Positions 1-7,075 of a stretch of DNA of 51,113 nt are shown in pieces; position 1 is the first letter of the stretch; each line of letters opens with the position of its first letter. The notes under the pieces are model-generated. The model searched no databases and was not told where the DNA came from. It saw nothing but the letters and a program-made list of their open reading frames with translations. A program made the position numbers and the translations under genes. This stretch comes from an uncultured Phycisphaerales bacterium. GTDB lineage: Bacteria; Planctomycetota; Phycisphaerae; Sedimentisphaerales; Anaerobacaceae. Location: NCBI GenBank assembly GCA_937927975.1, contig CALEZT010000201.1:1-51113 (forward strand), read 5' to 3'.

Positions 1-314
1 GGATGATACGCCGCTTCTCCCAGCCACTCCATCCACAACTTTCGGTTATACCTCCGTTTGAAACCGGCTTGGCGGGGTCGAAAAGGGCCTTTTTCGGTAG
101 AAGTCTTCACTACAACCGGTTCCAGGCCACCGACCAGCCCTCACGACCCCGCCAGGCCGGATCAGCACCCCAAAAAAATCCAAAACCGACCCGAATCCGC
201 GAAGTCGGGCTGAATACGAGGGGCTGTTGACCGAAGTGAACAGCCCCTGAGAACTCCCCTCTCACACTGGCTCGGAGATCGTCCGTTCACGATCGCCGGG
301 CAAGCCCGACGTGA
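1..314. other. Contig-start intergenic region
   Basis: I see no convincing gene here. A 75-codon open frame on the plus strand (3-230) has composition unlike a protein, rich in P, R, Q and S with no hydrophobic pattern. The region holds the hairpin at 220-247 and then the 3' end of the minus-strand lipoprotein gene. No adapter sequence is present at this end of the contig. Confidence 0.5.
220..247 (-). terminator. Hairpin downstream of the first minus-strand operon
   Basis: GGGGCTGTT (220-228) and AACAGCCCC (239-247) form a perfect 9-bp stem with a 10-nt loop, about 70 nt beyond the stop codon of the minus-strand lipoprotein gene. There is no T-tract on either side, so a terminator or mRNA-end stabiliser is only inferred. 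Confidence 0.35.
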
Positions 315-1322
315 TCAGTACTGCAGCATCGAGACGCTGACCTTGTGCGTGGTGCCGGCTTTGCGCTCGGCGCTGGTGGCGCGGATGATGCCGTAGAGGT
401 ACACGTCCCGACTGCGATCCCAGGCGATCCCCTGGCCGCGAATGCTCACGTCGGCGATGCTCTGGGGCGCGTCGGTCTTTCGCAGCGGGATCGTGTCGAC
501 CAGCTCGATCACCGAGCCGGCCTGCGGCAGCTTGCAGCGGTGAACCTCGGCGGGATCATGTCCGGTCAGGTACAGATAGCCGTCCGGGCCCCAGGAGCCG
601 CCGGAATTGCTCATGTCGCCCGTATGCTCGTTGGTCAGGATCTCGGGCGGCAGCACCCAGGCTTCCACGAACTGCCAGTCCTTGGTGAACTGTACGATCG
701 TGGTGTTGCGCTTATAGCCATAGGGAAGCTGGACCGACTGCCGCTGGGCCTCCTGGCCCGGCATCACGTTGTACGCGCCGGGATTGTTCGGATCGGGATG
801 GGCCTTCTTGGCGTCGTAGTTGGCGAAGCCAGCCCACCAGGAGCCGTTGCACCAATCCACCCAGGTGCACGAGCCCCACCGGATGCCGAAGCTGTGGGTG
901 CCGATATGGGTCATCGTTTCGGCGTCCAAAACCTCGATCGAGCTGGTCATCGGCCATTCGGAGTAATTCGAATGCGCACAGTAGATCTTGCCGTCGAGCA
1001 CCATGGCGCTGTCGAAGTGAATCACCGGGTTCTTCTTGGGGTCGCCCGTCCACCGCCAACGCGCGACTTCCCGACCTGTGAGCTTATCGTGCTTGGTGAT
1101 GACCGTATTGTCCACGGCGTAGAAGTGGTGTTCATCGACGCCGACGCCCTGGTTGGCGTTGGGCACGTCGAACCGGGCCACCTCGACGAACGTCAGCTTG
1201 GCGTCCTCCGGGATCGGCACTTTGGGCGTCGGCTTCGGATCATCGGTCCATCGCATGCCCATGCAGGCCGTGCTGAACAACATGGTCAACGCAACGATTG
1301 AGGTGAGTTTCATCGCTTTCAT
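315..1322 (-). CDS. Secreted lipoprotein, probable beta-propeller-like, unknown function
   Basis: 335 aa. The N-terminus is a lipoprotein signal (MKAMKLTSIVALTMLFSTAC) with a lipobox ending at Cys20, so the mature protein is probably anchored outside the cytoplasmic membrane. The rest is rich in Trp, Gly and Asp with short beta-strand-like repeats (VEVARFDV, IEVLDAETMTHIGTHSF, GPDGYLYLTGHD), which suggests a propeller fold. I recognise no catalytic motif. The ATG at 1322 is preceded by AAGGAG with a 7-nt gap, which supports this start over the ATG three codons later. It is the last gene of a four-gene minus-strand run with alkaline phosphatase, YibE/F and PHP genes, 41 bp after the PHP gene, so a role in phosphate-limited growth is inferred from context only. 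Confidence 0.75.
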   Translation of the reverse strand: MKAMKLTSIVALTMLFSTACMGMRWTDDPKPTPKVPIPEDAKLTFVEVARFDVPNANQGVGVDEHHFYAVDNTVITKHDKLTGREVARWRWTGDPKKNPVIHFDSAMVLDGKIYCAHSNYSEWPMTSSIEVLDAETMTHIGTHSFGIRWGSCTWVDWCNGSWWAGFANYDAKKAHPDPNNPGAYNVMPGQEAQRQSVQLPYGYKRNTTIVQFTKDWQFVEAWVLPPEILTNEHTGDMSNSGGSWGPDGYLYLTGHDPAEVHRCKLPQAGSVIELVDTIPLRKTDAPQSIADVSIRGQGIAWDRSRDVYLYGIIRATSAERKAGTTHKVSVSMLQY

Positions 1323-1363
1323 TCGGGTTCTCCTTCAACTGTGTCGGTCTTTCTTTGGGTTGT

Positions 1364-2659
1364 TCACATCCCAGCCAGGGTCTTCTTGATGAAGATCGGA
1401 TTGGCCCAGGCGAACTGGTAGGCCTTGGTCGCCAGATCCATTGTGGTCAACTCGGCGCGGTAGTAGCCGTCGGCCGGCTCATTGTCCTCGATGGTCACGC
1501 CAAATACCGGCGTCTGCGGAGTCAGGGTTTTGATGACCTGGCCGTTCTTGACGATGTCCACCTTCACGAAGACGGCGTTGGCGCTTTCGGCGTTGCCCGT
1601 CAAATGAACCTGGGCGTTCTTGGCTTCGCCCACATCCGAATCATCCGTATTGGGATCGCCGATCAGGGTATTGGCGGTGTTGTGGGCGTCGCTGTGGGCC
1701 AGGCCGAAGATGGGGTGATCCGTCTGGCCGTTGACATAAGCCATCAGCAGATCGTCCCACGAATGCAGGGGCGCCGCCTCCGGCACGCCGGCGGCGAGCA
1801 GATCGGCCGGGGTGGGCGTGCCGAGCCACTGGGAGCCGCCGGTGTTCTCGCCGAGACCGCCACTCATGCCGGTGCCCACAAAGAGAGCCTGTTGCAAAGG
1901 CAGCGTAACGGTGGCCGGTTGTCCCGGCTGGCCATAGGCAGGATTGGGCATGTCGATCGGCATTTGGAGGTACTTGTCTCCGTAGATCGCGAAGCTGTTG
2001 AACAGCAGCCCCAGTTCCAGGGCCCTGGCCTGGTCGAAGCCAGCCGCCTGGGCGAAACGAGCCACGTCCTTGACGTGACTGAGATTCATCAGCTCGATGC
2101 AGTCGACGTTGTAGCTCAGTTGGGTGGTCCCGGTGGTGTGGGCGTGGACTGCGATCCCGCCGTGTTCGTGAATCCAGTCGGTCCACTGTCGGATCACGTC
2201 CGGGTACATGGGACCGGTCCCAAAGGGATTCCGCGGCGATTCCCACACTTCCTCGGGAGCCAGGGCGTCGTTCGGATCGCTCACGAAGGGGTTCGTCACA
2301 CCCCAGGCCAGGACATGATCCCGACAGAACAGGCCCTCGCTGCCGGTGACCTCGAACGACGGAATCATGAGGAAGTTCGGGTCCGACAAAGCCGCGCATT
2401 GGGTCACGATCTCGTTCCATTCGTTGACGTCTGCGATCTGTTTGGTGTGGTTGGTGACGATCACGGCGTCCAGGCCTCGGGCCCGCGCAACCTGGGCGAT
2501 GTCGGCGATGGAGCCGGAGCCGTCGGAATGGGTCGTGTGCGTGTGGCCGTCGAAGTAAACGAGCCGATAGGAATCTACGCCCGTGGCCCGGCCGGCGAGA
2601 CACAGACATACGCACGTCAACAGGGCTCTCCACGATCTGTTTGCCTTCTTGGGATTCAT
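1364..2659 (-). CDS. Exported PHP-domain metallohydrolase
   Basis: 431 aa. Residues 1-28 look like a signal peptide with a Cys/Leu-rich core. A PHP (polymerase and histidinol phosphatase) domain follows. Metal-binding motif I is DGHTHTTHSDGSG (D37, H39, H41, H44, D46), then TNHT, an internal VHAH and a late HSDAH. These His and Asp residues are the usual metal ligands of PHP phosphoesterases, so hydrolysis of a phosphate ester outside the cytoplasm is likely; the substrate cannot be read from sequence. The C-terminal 110 residues look like a beta-sandwich (IEDNEPADGYYRAEL). GAGGAG lies 6 nt before the ATG. The gene sits 41 bp after yibE/F in the alkaline phosphatase operon, which fits phosphate scavenging. 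Confidence 0.85.
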   Translation of the reverse strand: MNPKKANRSWRALLTCVCLCLAGRATGVDSYRLVYFDGHTHTTHSDGSGSIADIAQVARARGLDAVIVTNHTKQIADVNEWNEIVTQCAALSDPNFLMIPSFEVTGSEGLFCRDHVLAWGVTNPFVSDPNDALAPEEVWESPRNPFGTGPMYPDVIRQWTDWIHEHGGIAVHAHTTGTTQLSYNVDCIELMNLSHVKDVARFAQAAGFDQARALELGLLFNSFAIYGDKYLQMPIDMPNPAYGQPGQPATVTLPLQQALFVGTGMSGGLGENTGGSQWLGTPTPADLLAAGVPEAAPLHSWDDLLMAYVNGQTDHPIFGLAHSDAHNTANTLIGDPNTDDSDVGEAKNAQVHLTGNAESANAVFVKVDIVKNGQVIKTLTPQTPVFGVTIEDNEPADGYYRAELTTMDLATKAYQFAWANPIFIKKTLAGM

Positions 2660-2700
2660 CTTTCGCTCCTCAGATTCTGATATCGTGACAGTATTTCGGA

Positions 2701-3912
2701 CTATGGATGACTGGCATGGAGGTAGAGAGCCGCCTGGTGCAGTTCCAGGGGAATGGCCGGCTCGGCCTCCTCACAGGATTTGCGGACCGGGATACGATAG
2801 AGCAGGCCGCCGGCCAGGGCAGTCAGCGGGGCCACGGCCACCACGCCCAGACTGCCGACGAGCGTGTTGAGCACCTCAGCGGCCATGAAGCCCCGATTGA
2901 ACATGCTCAGCAGAGGGATGCCCTGGCCCATGAAGAGCATCAGCAGGCCGATGTAGCTGCCGGAGTAGGCCAGAAGCAGCGTGGTGGTCATCGTGCCGAC
3001 GACCGCGCGGCCCACCGCCATGCCGGAACCGATATGCTCCCAGAAGCCGATGTCGGGCTTCTTCTTGCGGATCTCGTCCATCGAGGCGGCGATGTCCATC
3101 GCCAGGTCCATGACCGCCCCCGAGCAGGCGATGAAGATGCTGGCGACGAAAATGCGAGTGAGGTTCAGGCCATGGAAACCGGAATACAGAAGGGTCTCGG
3201 CGAAATGCAGGACCGCCCCGTGCAGACGCAAAGCGCGTGTGGAGAAATGGGCGAGAACGCACGTCAGCACCAGGCCCGAGAACGCTCCAACGAAAGTCAC
3301 AAGGCCCTTGCGTGTCAGGCCTCCGACGAGAAAACTGACAGAGGCCGTCAGGGCGGCCACCACGCACAGGGCCACGAGAATGGGGTCCCGTTCCCGCAGA
3401 AACAGCGGAATCATCACCTTCCAGACCACCAGGACCGCGAACAGGAACGAGAGCATCGCCTTGACGCCGGTCCACCCGGCGACCAGCACCAGCACCGCCG
3501 CAAACAAGACGACCAGGAACAACTGCATCCGCAGGCGGTAGTTGCCCCTTGCCACGGCCGATCCCACGCTCCCATCCCGGACGGAGTGCTCAACGAGGAT
3601 CTCTCGCCCTTCGATCAGCACGTCGTCCAGTTCCATCTTGCCGGTCAGATGATTGACGGCGACCGCCCGCTGACCGCGGAAGGGGCCGCTGAGGAACTCG
3701 ACCGTCAGGTTCTGCGTTCCGGTCTTGATGATCGCCGAACGACGGACATGCGCGTTGTCCACGTCCAGGACGCGGGCTCGAGCCAGGTGCGAATCCGCAA
3801 GCCGACGATTCTCGAAGCCCGTGGGCACGAAGGCCAAACCGATGCAGAACAAGGCAAAGACGCTCACCAGCACAAGGTCTCTTCTGTTCGACGCGGATTC
3901 GGTCCATTTCAT
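2701..3912 (-). CDS. YibE/F family multi-pass membrane protein
   Basis: 403 aa. A short N-terminal hydrophobic segment is followed by a soluble region (residues about 40-125) carrying GPFRGQ and the start of NHLTGKMELDD. About seven membrane segments run from residue 130 to 375. Conserved-looking stretches include LARGNYRL-like VARGNYRLRM, SGAVMDLAMDIAASMDEI and GRAVVGTMTTTLLLAYSG, which match the YibE/F family (PF07907) as I know it. The family is usually called a permease but its substrate is unsettled. The start is supported by AGGAG 8 nt upstream. It lies 79 bp after the alkaline phosphatase gene and before the PHP gene, so I infer co-transcription; a role in phosphate or organic-phosphate handling is a guess from context. 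Confidence 0.85.
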   Translation of the reverse strand: MKWTESASNRRDLVLVSVFALFCIGLAFVPTGFENRRLADSHLARARVLDVDNAHVRRSAIIKTGTQNLTVEFLSGPFRGQRAVAVNHLTGKMELDDVLIEGREILVEHSVRDGSVGSAVARGNYRLRMQLFLVVLFAAVLVLVAGWTGVKAMLSFLFAVLVVWKVMIPLFLRERDPILVALCVVAALTASVSFLVGGLTRKGLVTFVGAFSGLVLTCVLAHFSTRALRLHGAVLHFAETLLYSGFHGLNLTRIFVASIFIACSGAVMDLAMDIAASMDEIRKKKPDIGFWEHIGSGMAVGRAVVGTMTTTLLLAYSGSYIGLLMLFMGQGIPLLSMFNRGFMAAEVLNTLVGSLGVVAVAPLTALAGGLLYRIPVRKSCEEAEPAIPLELHQAALYLHASHP

Positions 3913-3991
3913 TCGAATGCTCCTGAGGGAAGAGGACGGGGCGGAATCTCCAACGGATTGCGCCCCATCCTTCAGTGCGTGTCGGGTGTGG

Positions 3992-5548
3992 TTAGTCCAG
4001 GCTGACTCCCATGATCTCGGTAAGCACCTTGTTCAGGTCCGTGTTGTCGTAATACCCCCCAAATCGGGCGTCATTCGCCATCACCGGGACCGGGACCGCC
4101 GTGTGGCTGTAGCTCGTCCAGCCCAGGCCGGCGCGGGCGTTGCTGATGTGGGTGCAGGCGACGGCCAGCGGATGATAGCCGCCGAACATGAGGTAATCCT
4201 CTTCGCTGCCGCGGATCAACTGGCGAGTCATCTGGCGGTCGTAGGCCTCCTCGAGCTGCGCTTTCTGCACGTCCGTCAGCGTGGCATAGTCCAAACCGAA
4301 AGCCTGCTTGATCTTGGCCAGCAGGACCTTGTCGTCCGTCAGGTTCACTTCGCGGATGTCGGCATTCTCGGGTCCGAAGATCTGGAGGTAGATGCTGATC
4401 CAGTTCCACAGGCTGGACGGATCGTCCTGATAGGCGGTCAGCCAGTCGCCGAAAGCCTGGAAAGACATGGTCTGACCCATCAGCTTCTCGTAGCCGCTGC
4501 CGTATTGGGTGCCGGCCCACCCCATGGTCAAACCACCGCACTCATGGTCCGCGGTGACGACGATGAGGACCTCGCCGGGCCGGCTCTTGGCGAATTCGAC
4601 AGCCTTGGCGACGGCGTTGTCGAACGCGATCGTGTCTTCGATGCTGGCGCGGGCGTCATTGGCGTGGCAGGCCCAGTCGATCTTGCCGCCTTCGACCATC
4701 ATGAAGAAGCCATTGGGATTGTCCAGGATCCGAATCGCCTCGGCGGTCACATCCGCCAGGCTCCATTCCCCTGCGACCGCACGGTCCAGTTCGTAATGCA
4801 TGGCAGCAGCGTCCTGCGACCTGTCGCTGGCGGCCACGCACTTGACCCCGGCGGGAATGCTCGTAAGATCCGCGAGGTTGTGGACGACGGTATAGCCGTT
4901 GTTCTGAAACTGAGTCCAGAGGTTCACGACGTTGGGCTCGCCCTGGGCCAACTCGGGCCATTTGGCAGCGTCTTTGCCCGTGTAACCGTCGATATAGCGG
5001 AATGTGCCGCCGCCGAAGAAATCAAAGCCACTGGCGGCGGCCTGTTGGGCGATGTGGAAGTACTTGTTGCGACTGTCGATGTTGGCGTAGAAGACCGCCG
5101 GGGTGGCGTGGTCGAGCGAGACGCTGGTGACCATCCCGACTTTCATACCCTTCTCTTTCGCCGCTTTGGCGACGCTCTTGTAGGCAATCGTCTTGGTGGG
5201 ATCCATGGCGATGACGCCGTCGTAGGTCTTGTGTCCACAGGCCAGGGCTGTGCCGGCCGAAGCCGAATCGGTGATCATCCGGCCGTAGTCGTAGGTCGTG
5301 CAGACGCCGGCATAGGGCAGCTCGCCCGTCATGACCAGGCGGACGTCCTTGACGTCTGAACCGCTGTCCGTGGTCCCGCGATGGACAGTGGACAGATACG
5401 CCTCGGCTGAATGGACCTGCACGAAGCTCATGCCGTCGCCGATGAAGTAGAACACGTACTTGGGCTGGCCGGTCAACGGCGCCACCTGAGCTGACCCGAT
5501 GCCGGCCGCGAACAACAACACACACGCTGCGAAAACCGTTCTTCTCAT
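3992..5548 (-). CDS. Alkaline phosphatase (PhoA family, PF00245)
   Basis: 518 aa from the ATG at 5548. This start has AAGGAG 8 nt upstream and opens directly with a signal peptide (MRRTVFAACVLLFAAGIGSA); a longer frame beginning at 5578 lacks both. The secreted enzyme should hydrolyse phosphomonoesters to release phosphate. Visible motifs are FIGDGMS with metal ligand D38, the nucleophile segment TDSASAGTALACG with Ser95 (equivalent to Ser102 of the E. coli enzyme), VTADHECGG with Asp/His zinc ligands, and a late SHTAVPVPV histidine. It is the first gene of a four-gene minus-strand operon. The nearest phosphate-type promoter is about 680 bp upstream, leaving a long structured leader. Confidence 0.93.
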   Translation of the reverse strand: MRRTVFAACVLLFAAGIGSAQVAPLTGQPKYVFYFIGDGMSFVQVHSAEAYLSTVHRGTTDSGSDVKDVRLVMTGELPYAGVCTTYDYGRMITDSASAGTALACGHKTYDGVIAMDPTKTIAYKSVAKAAKEKGMKVGMVTSVSLDHATPAVFYANIDSRNKYFHIAQQAAASGFDFFGGGTFRYIDGYTGKDAAKWPELAQGEPNVVNLWTQFQNNGYTVVHNLADLTSIPAGVKCVAASDRSQDAAAMHYELDRAVAGEWSLADVTAEAIRILDNPNGFFMMVEGGKIDWACHANDARASIEDTIAFDNAVAKAVEFAKSRPGEVLIVVTADHECGGLTMGWAGTQYGSGYEKLMGQTMSFQAFGDWLTAYQDDPSSLWNWISIYLQIFGPENADIREVNLTDDKVLLAKIKQAFGLDYATLTDVQKAQLEEAYDRQMTRQLIRGSEEDYLMFGGYHPLAVACTHISNARAGLGWTSYSHTAVPVPVMANDARFGGYYDNTDLNKVLTEIMGVSLD

Positions 5549-5778
5549 GTCACTATCTCCTTGTTCTGAACAACTCATTCACTCTGCCACAATATTGCGG
5601 TGACTCGTCGGCTGGACGGTGCAGGACACCTCCTTTCCTGGTTTGCCAGCGAGACCCGAACGGGCGCAGACCTCCCGCGCAGGCCCCCGGGGCCCGGCGA
5701 ATGACACTTGAGAGGAGGCACGTGAATTGATAGAATGGGAGATGGTCAGGGGGCTCTGCAAAGCGCCTTGACACACTC

Positions 5779-5819
5779 GGTGAGCCGGCAGCGCCGACCA
5801 AGCTGCTCGCCGGCTCACC
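5779..5819. other. Perfect 11-bp inverted repeat (hairpin)
   Basis: GGTGAGCCGGC (5779-5789) pairs exactly with GCCGGCTCACC (5809-5819) across a 19-nt loop. It lies in the middle of the leader region of the alkaline phosphatase operon. It has no T-tract, so RNA structure or a protein-binding site is as likely as termination. Confidence 0.5.
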
Positions 5820-5867
5820 CCTGTTCTACCACAAGCCCGTGGCTATTCGTCACGCCTCTCGCCGCAG

Positions 5868-5905
5868 GCCGATGCGCGTGCCATACGACGGGCACACGCA
5901 TCGGC
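5868..5905. other. 15-bp inverted repeat with one mismatch (hairpin)
   Basis: The arms 5868-5882 (GCCGATGCGCGTGCC) and 5891-5905 (GGCACACGCATCGGC) pair at 14 of 15 positions around an 8-nt loop. It is the second strong hairpin of the leader region, about 50 bp from the first. Confidence 0.5.
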
Positions 5906-6227
5906 ATCGCAGAAGGCTCCTTCCGATCACCCCGGCGTCGCTGCAACCTCGTCGCTCATGGTGGACGCCGGTTCGACAGTCCGCGGGGGTTTCCCTTCGG
6001 GACGCTCCTGCCTGCTGAATCATCTTCTTCTTTTCGTTGCCCCATTTCGGAGCCGATCGTCTTCCTTTCCCAGGCCCCTCGAGGCAGAAACGTCACAGAA
6101 GGTGCTTGGCCAAACGGGCGGCTGCGCACCCAGAGAATGGAGAACACCCTTCCTTTCCCTGCGAACATCCCTGCTTTCAATGGGTTCGCCTGCATCTGTG
6201 CCGGACGCTGTCGCATCCGGCGAGGCT

Positions 6228-6280
6228 CTTGTAGCAGAACACCATTAGACGCGCATTATGCCGTCGATAAATCGGTATTA
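6228..6280 (-). promoter_or_regulatory. Pho-box promoter A (toward alkaline phosphatase operon)
   Basis: Read on the minus strand, 11-bp-phased cores are TAAT (6280), TATC (6269), TAAT (6258) and TAAT (6247). After 10 bp comes TACAAG (6233-6228) as a -10 box. The box overlaps the stop codon of the upstream ferritin-like gene and faces the 680-bp leader region. Confidence 0.6.
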
Positions 6281-6907
6281 GGTGTGAAGTATGCGAGATT
6301 CAGTGGAAAGAGACGTTCGGGGTAGTGACGCCAGACGCGATTCCTGCATCAGGATCGTATGCCTCTGCGCAGGAGCGAGTTGCTCCGTCGAGTTTTGAAC
6401 TCTCGCCAAGGCGCGATGAAGGAGGCGGATGTGGCGAGTCTCTCGGCCGATCAGCTCGTCAAGCGTCGCGAGACTGTCCGGCCCGTCGACAAACCCCTTG
6501 AGGCCTTGATAGAAAATGACGATCCCTTTGGATCGCATGACGGCGTCGCGGAGGATGCGTATTGGGGTTGCGTATCGAATGGATCGGCCGCGAGGCACAG
6601 GACTTGTGCCCGACCAGGTGAGACCCGCCATGACACGAGGATTGGACATCACACAATCGTCGGAATCATACGTGCCGAGGCGATCGTTCATTTCGGCGTG
6701 CGCTCTTTGCATTCGATTCAGAGCCTCGCGACGCCGGCGTCTCCAGGACCCCAGTCTGTGGTATAGCTTTCGCTGTTGTGTCTCGCGGACCTGCTCGGTT
6801 GCGGCCGTGTAGAACACACTCGCCTTACGCTCGACTTCTTCTGCGATCTGTAGAATCGCCAACGCGCCAAATCGCACGTCCTGAACACCCGTTGTCGCCA
6901 GAACCAT
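6278..6907 (-). CDS. Ferritin-like (rubrerythrin-type) helical protein with degenerate metal site
   Basis: 209 aa. Two regions look like the helix pairs of a four-helix ferritin-like bundle. One is AILQIAEEVERKASVFYTAATE near residues 17-38. The other is AVMRSKGIVIFYQGLKGFVDG followed by LDELIGRETRHIRLLHRAL near residues 120-165. The E-x2-H pair (ETRH) of the last helix is present. In the third helix the usual Glu of an EKEAIEFY-like motif is replaced (RSKGIVIFY), so di-iron binding may be lost or altered. The ATG at 6907 has GAAGGG 7 nt upstream. The gene is monocistronic with its own Pho box just downstream of ppk1. I considered a PhoU-like identity but saw none of its usual motifs. The function is not known. 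Confidence 0.65.
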   Translation of the reverse strand: MVLATTGVQDVRFGALAILQIAEEVERKASVFYTAATEQVRETQQRKLYHRLGSWRRRRREALNRMQRAHAEMNDRLGTYDSDDCVMSNPRVMAGLTWSGTSPVPRGRSIRYATPIRILRDAVMRSKGIVIFYQGLKGFVDGPDSLATLDELIGRETRHIRLLHRALARVQNSTEQLAPAQRHTILMQESRLASLPRTSLSTESRILHT

Positions 6908-6991
6908 TCTCTGCCCTTCGATTCGATCGTCGTGCCGGCGGCGGGAATTCCATCTCCCGCCGAAGAGCCGTGATCGGCTCTGTCTGCATCC

Positions 6992-7043
6992 ATCATAGGA
7001 AGGGTCGCTAGACGGGCATTAGAGCGGAATTAGTTTCTGATAA
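6992..7043 (-). promoter_or_regulatory. Pho-box promoter B (ferritin-like gene)
   Basis: Minus-strand cores TTAT (7043), TAAT (7032), TAAT (7021) and TAGC (7010) are each 11 bp apart. A 9-bp gap leads to TATGAT (6997-6992), matching five of six bases of TATAAT. The predicted leader to the ATG at 6907 is about 78 nt. Confidence 0.75.
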
Positions 7044-7075
7044 AACAGGACTTCGCGAGCGTTTTTCGCCGGTGT

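Larger units (their letters stand above)
5549..6227 (-). other. Long structured leader or intergenic region upstream of alkaline phosphatase
   Basis: About 680 bp without a convincing gene. Frames of 79-196 codons exist on both strands but have low-complexity, basic, proline/serine-rich composition and no good ribosome sites. The region carries two strong inverted repeats (5779-5819 and 5868-5905). A Pho-box promoter at 6228-6280 points into it on the minus strand. If that promoter serves the alkaline phosphatase operon the transcript has a leader of about 670 nt; otherwise it could make a small RNA. Confidence 0.5.

Noticed and set aside
1..20. Partial likeness of the contig start to the P5 adapter (ATGATACG)
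   Set aside because: Only eight bases match before the sequences diverge, so chance is sufficient.
3..230. 75-codon frame at the contig start
   Set aside because: No ribosome site, no hydrophobic pattern and non-protein-like composition.
5735..6325. 196-codon plus-strand frame and 79-86-codon minus-strand frames in the phosphatase leader
   Set aside because: Composition is basic and proline/serine-rich with no family resemblance, and the region carries hairpins and a promoter instead.
6278..6907. PhoU identity for the gene next to ppk1
   Set aside because: Helical content and context fit, but the repeated metal-binding motifs of PhoU are absent while the ferritin-like E-x2-H is present.
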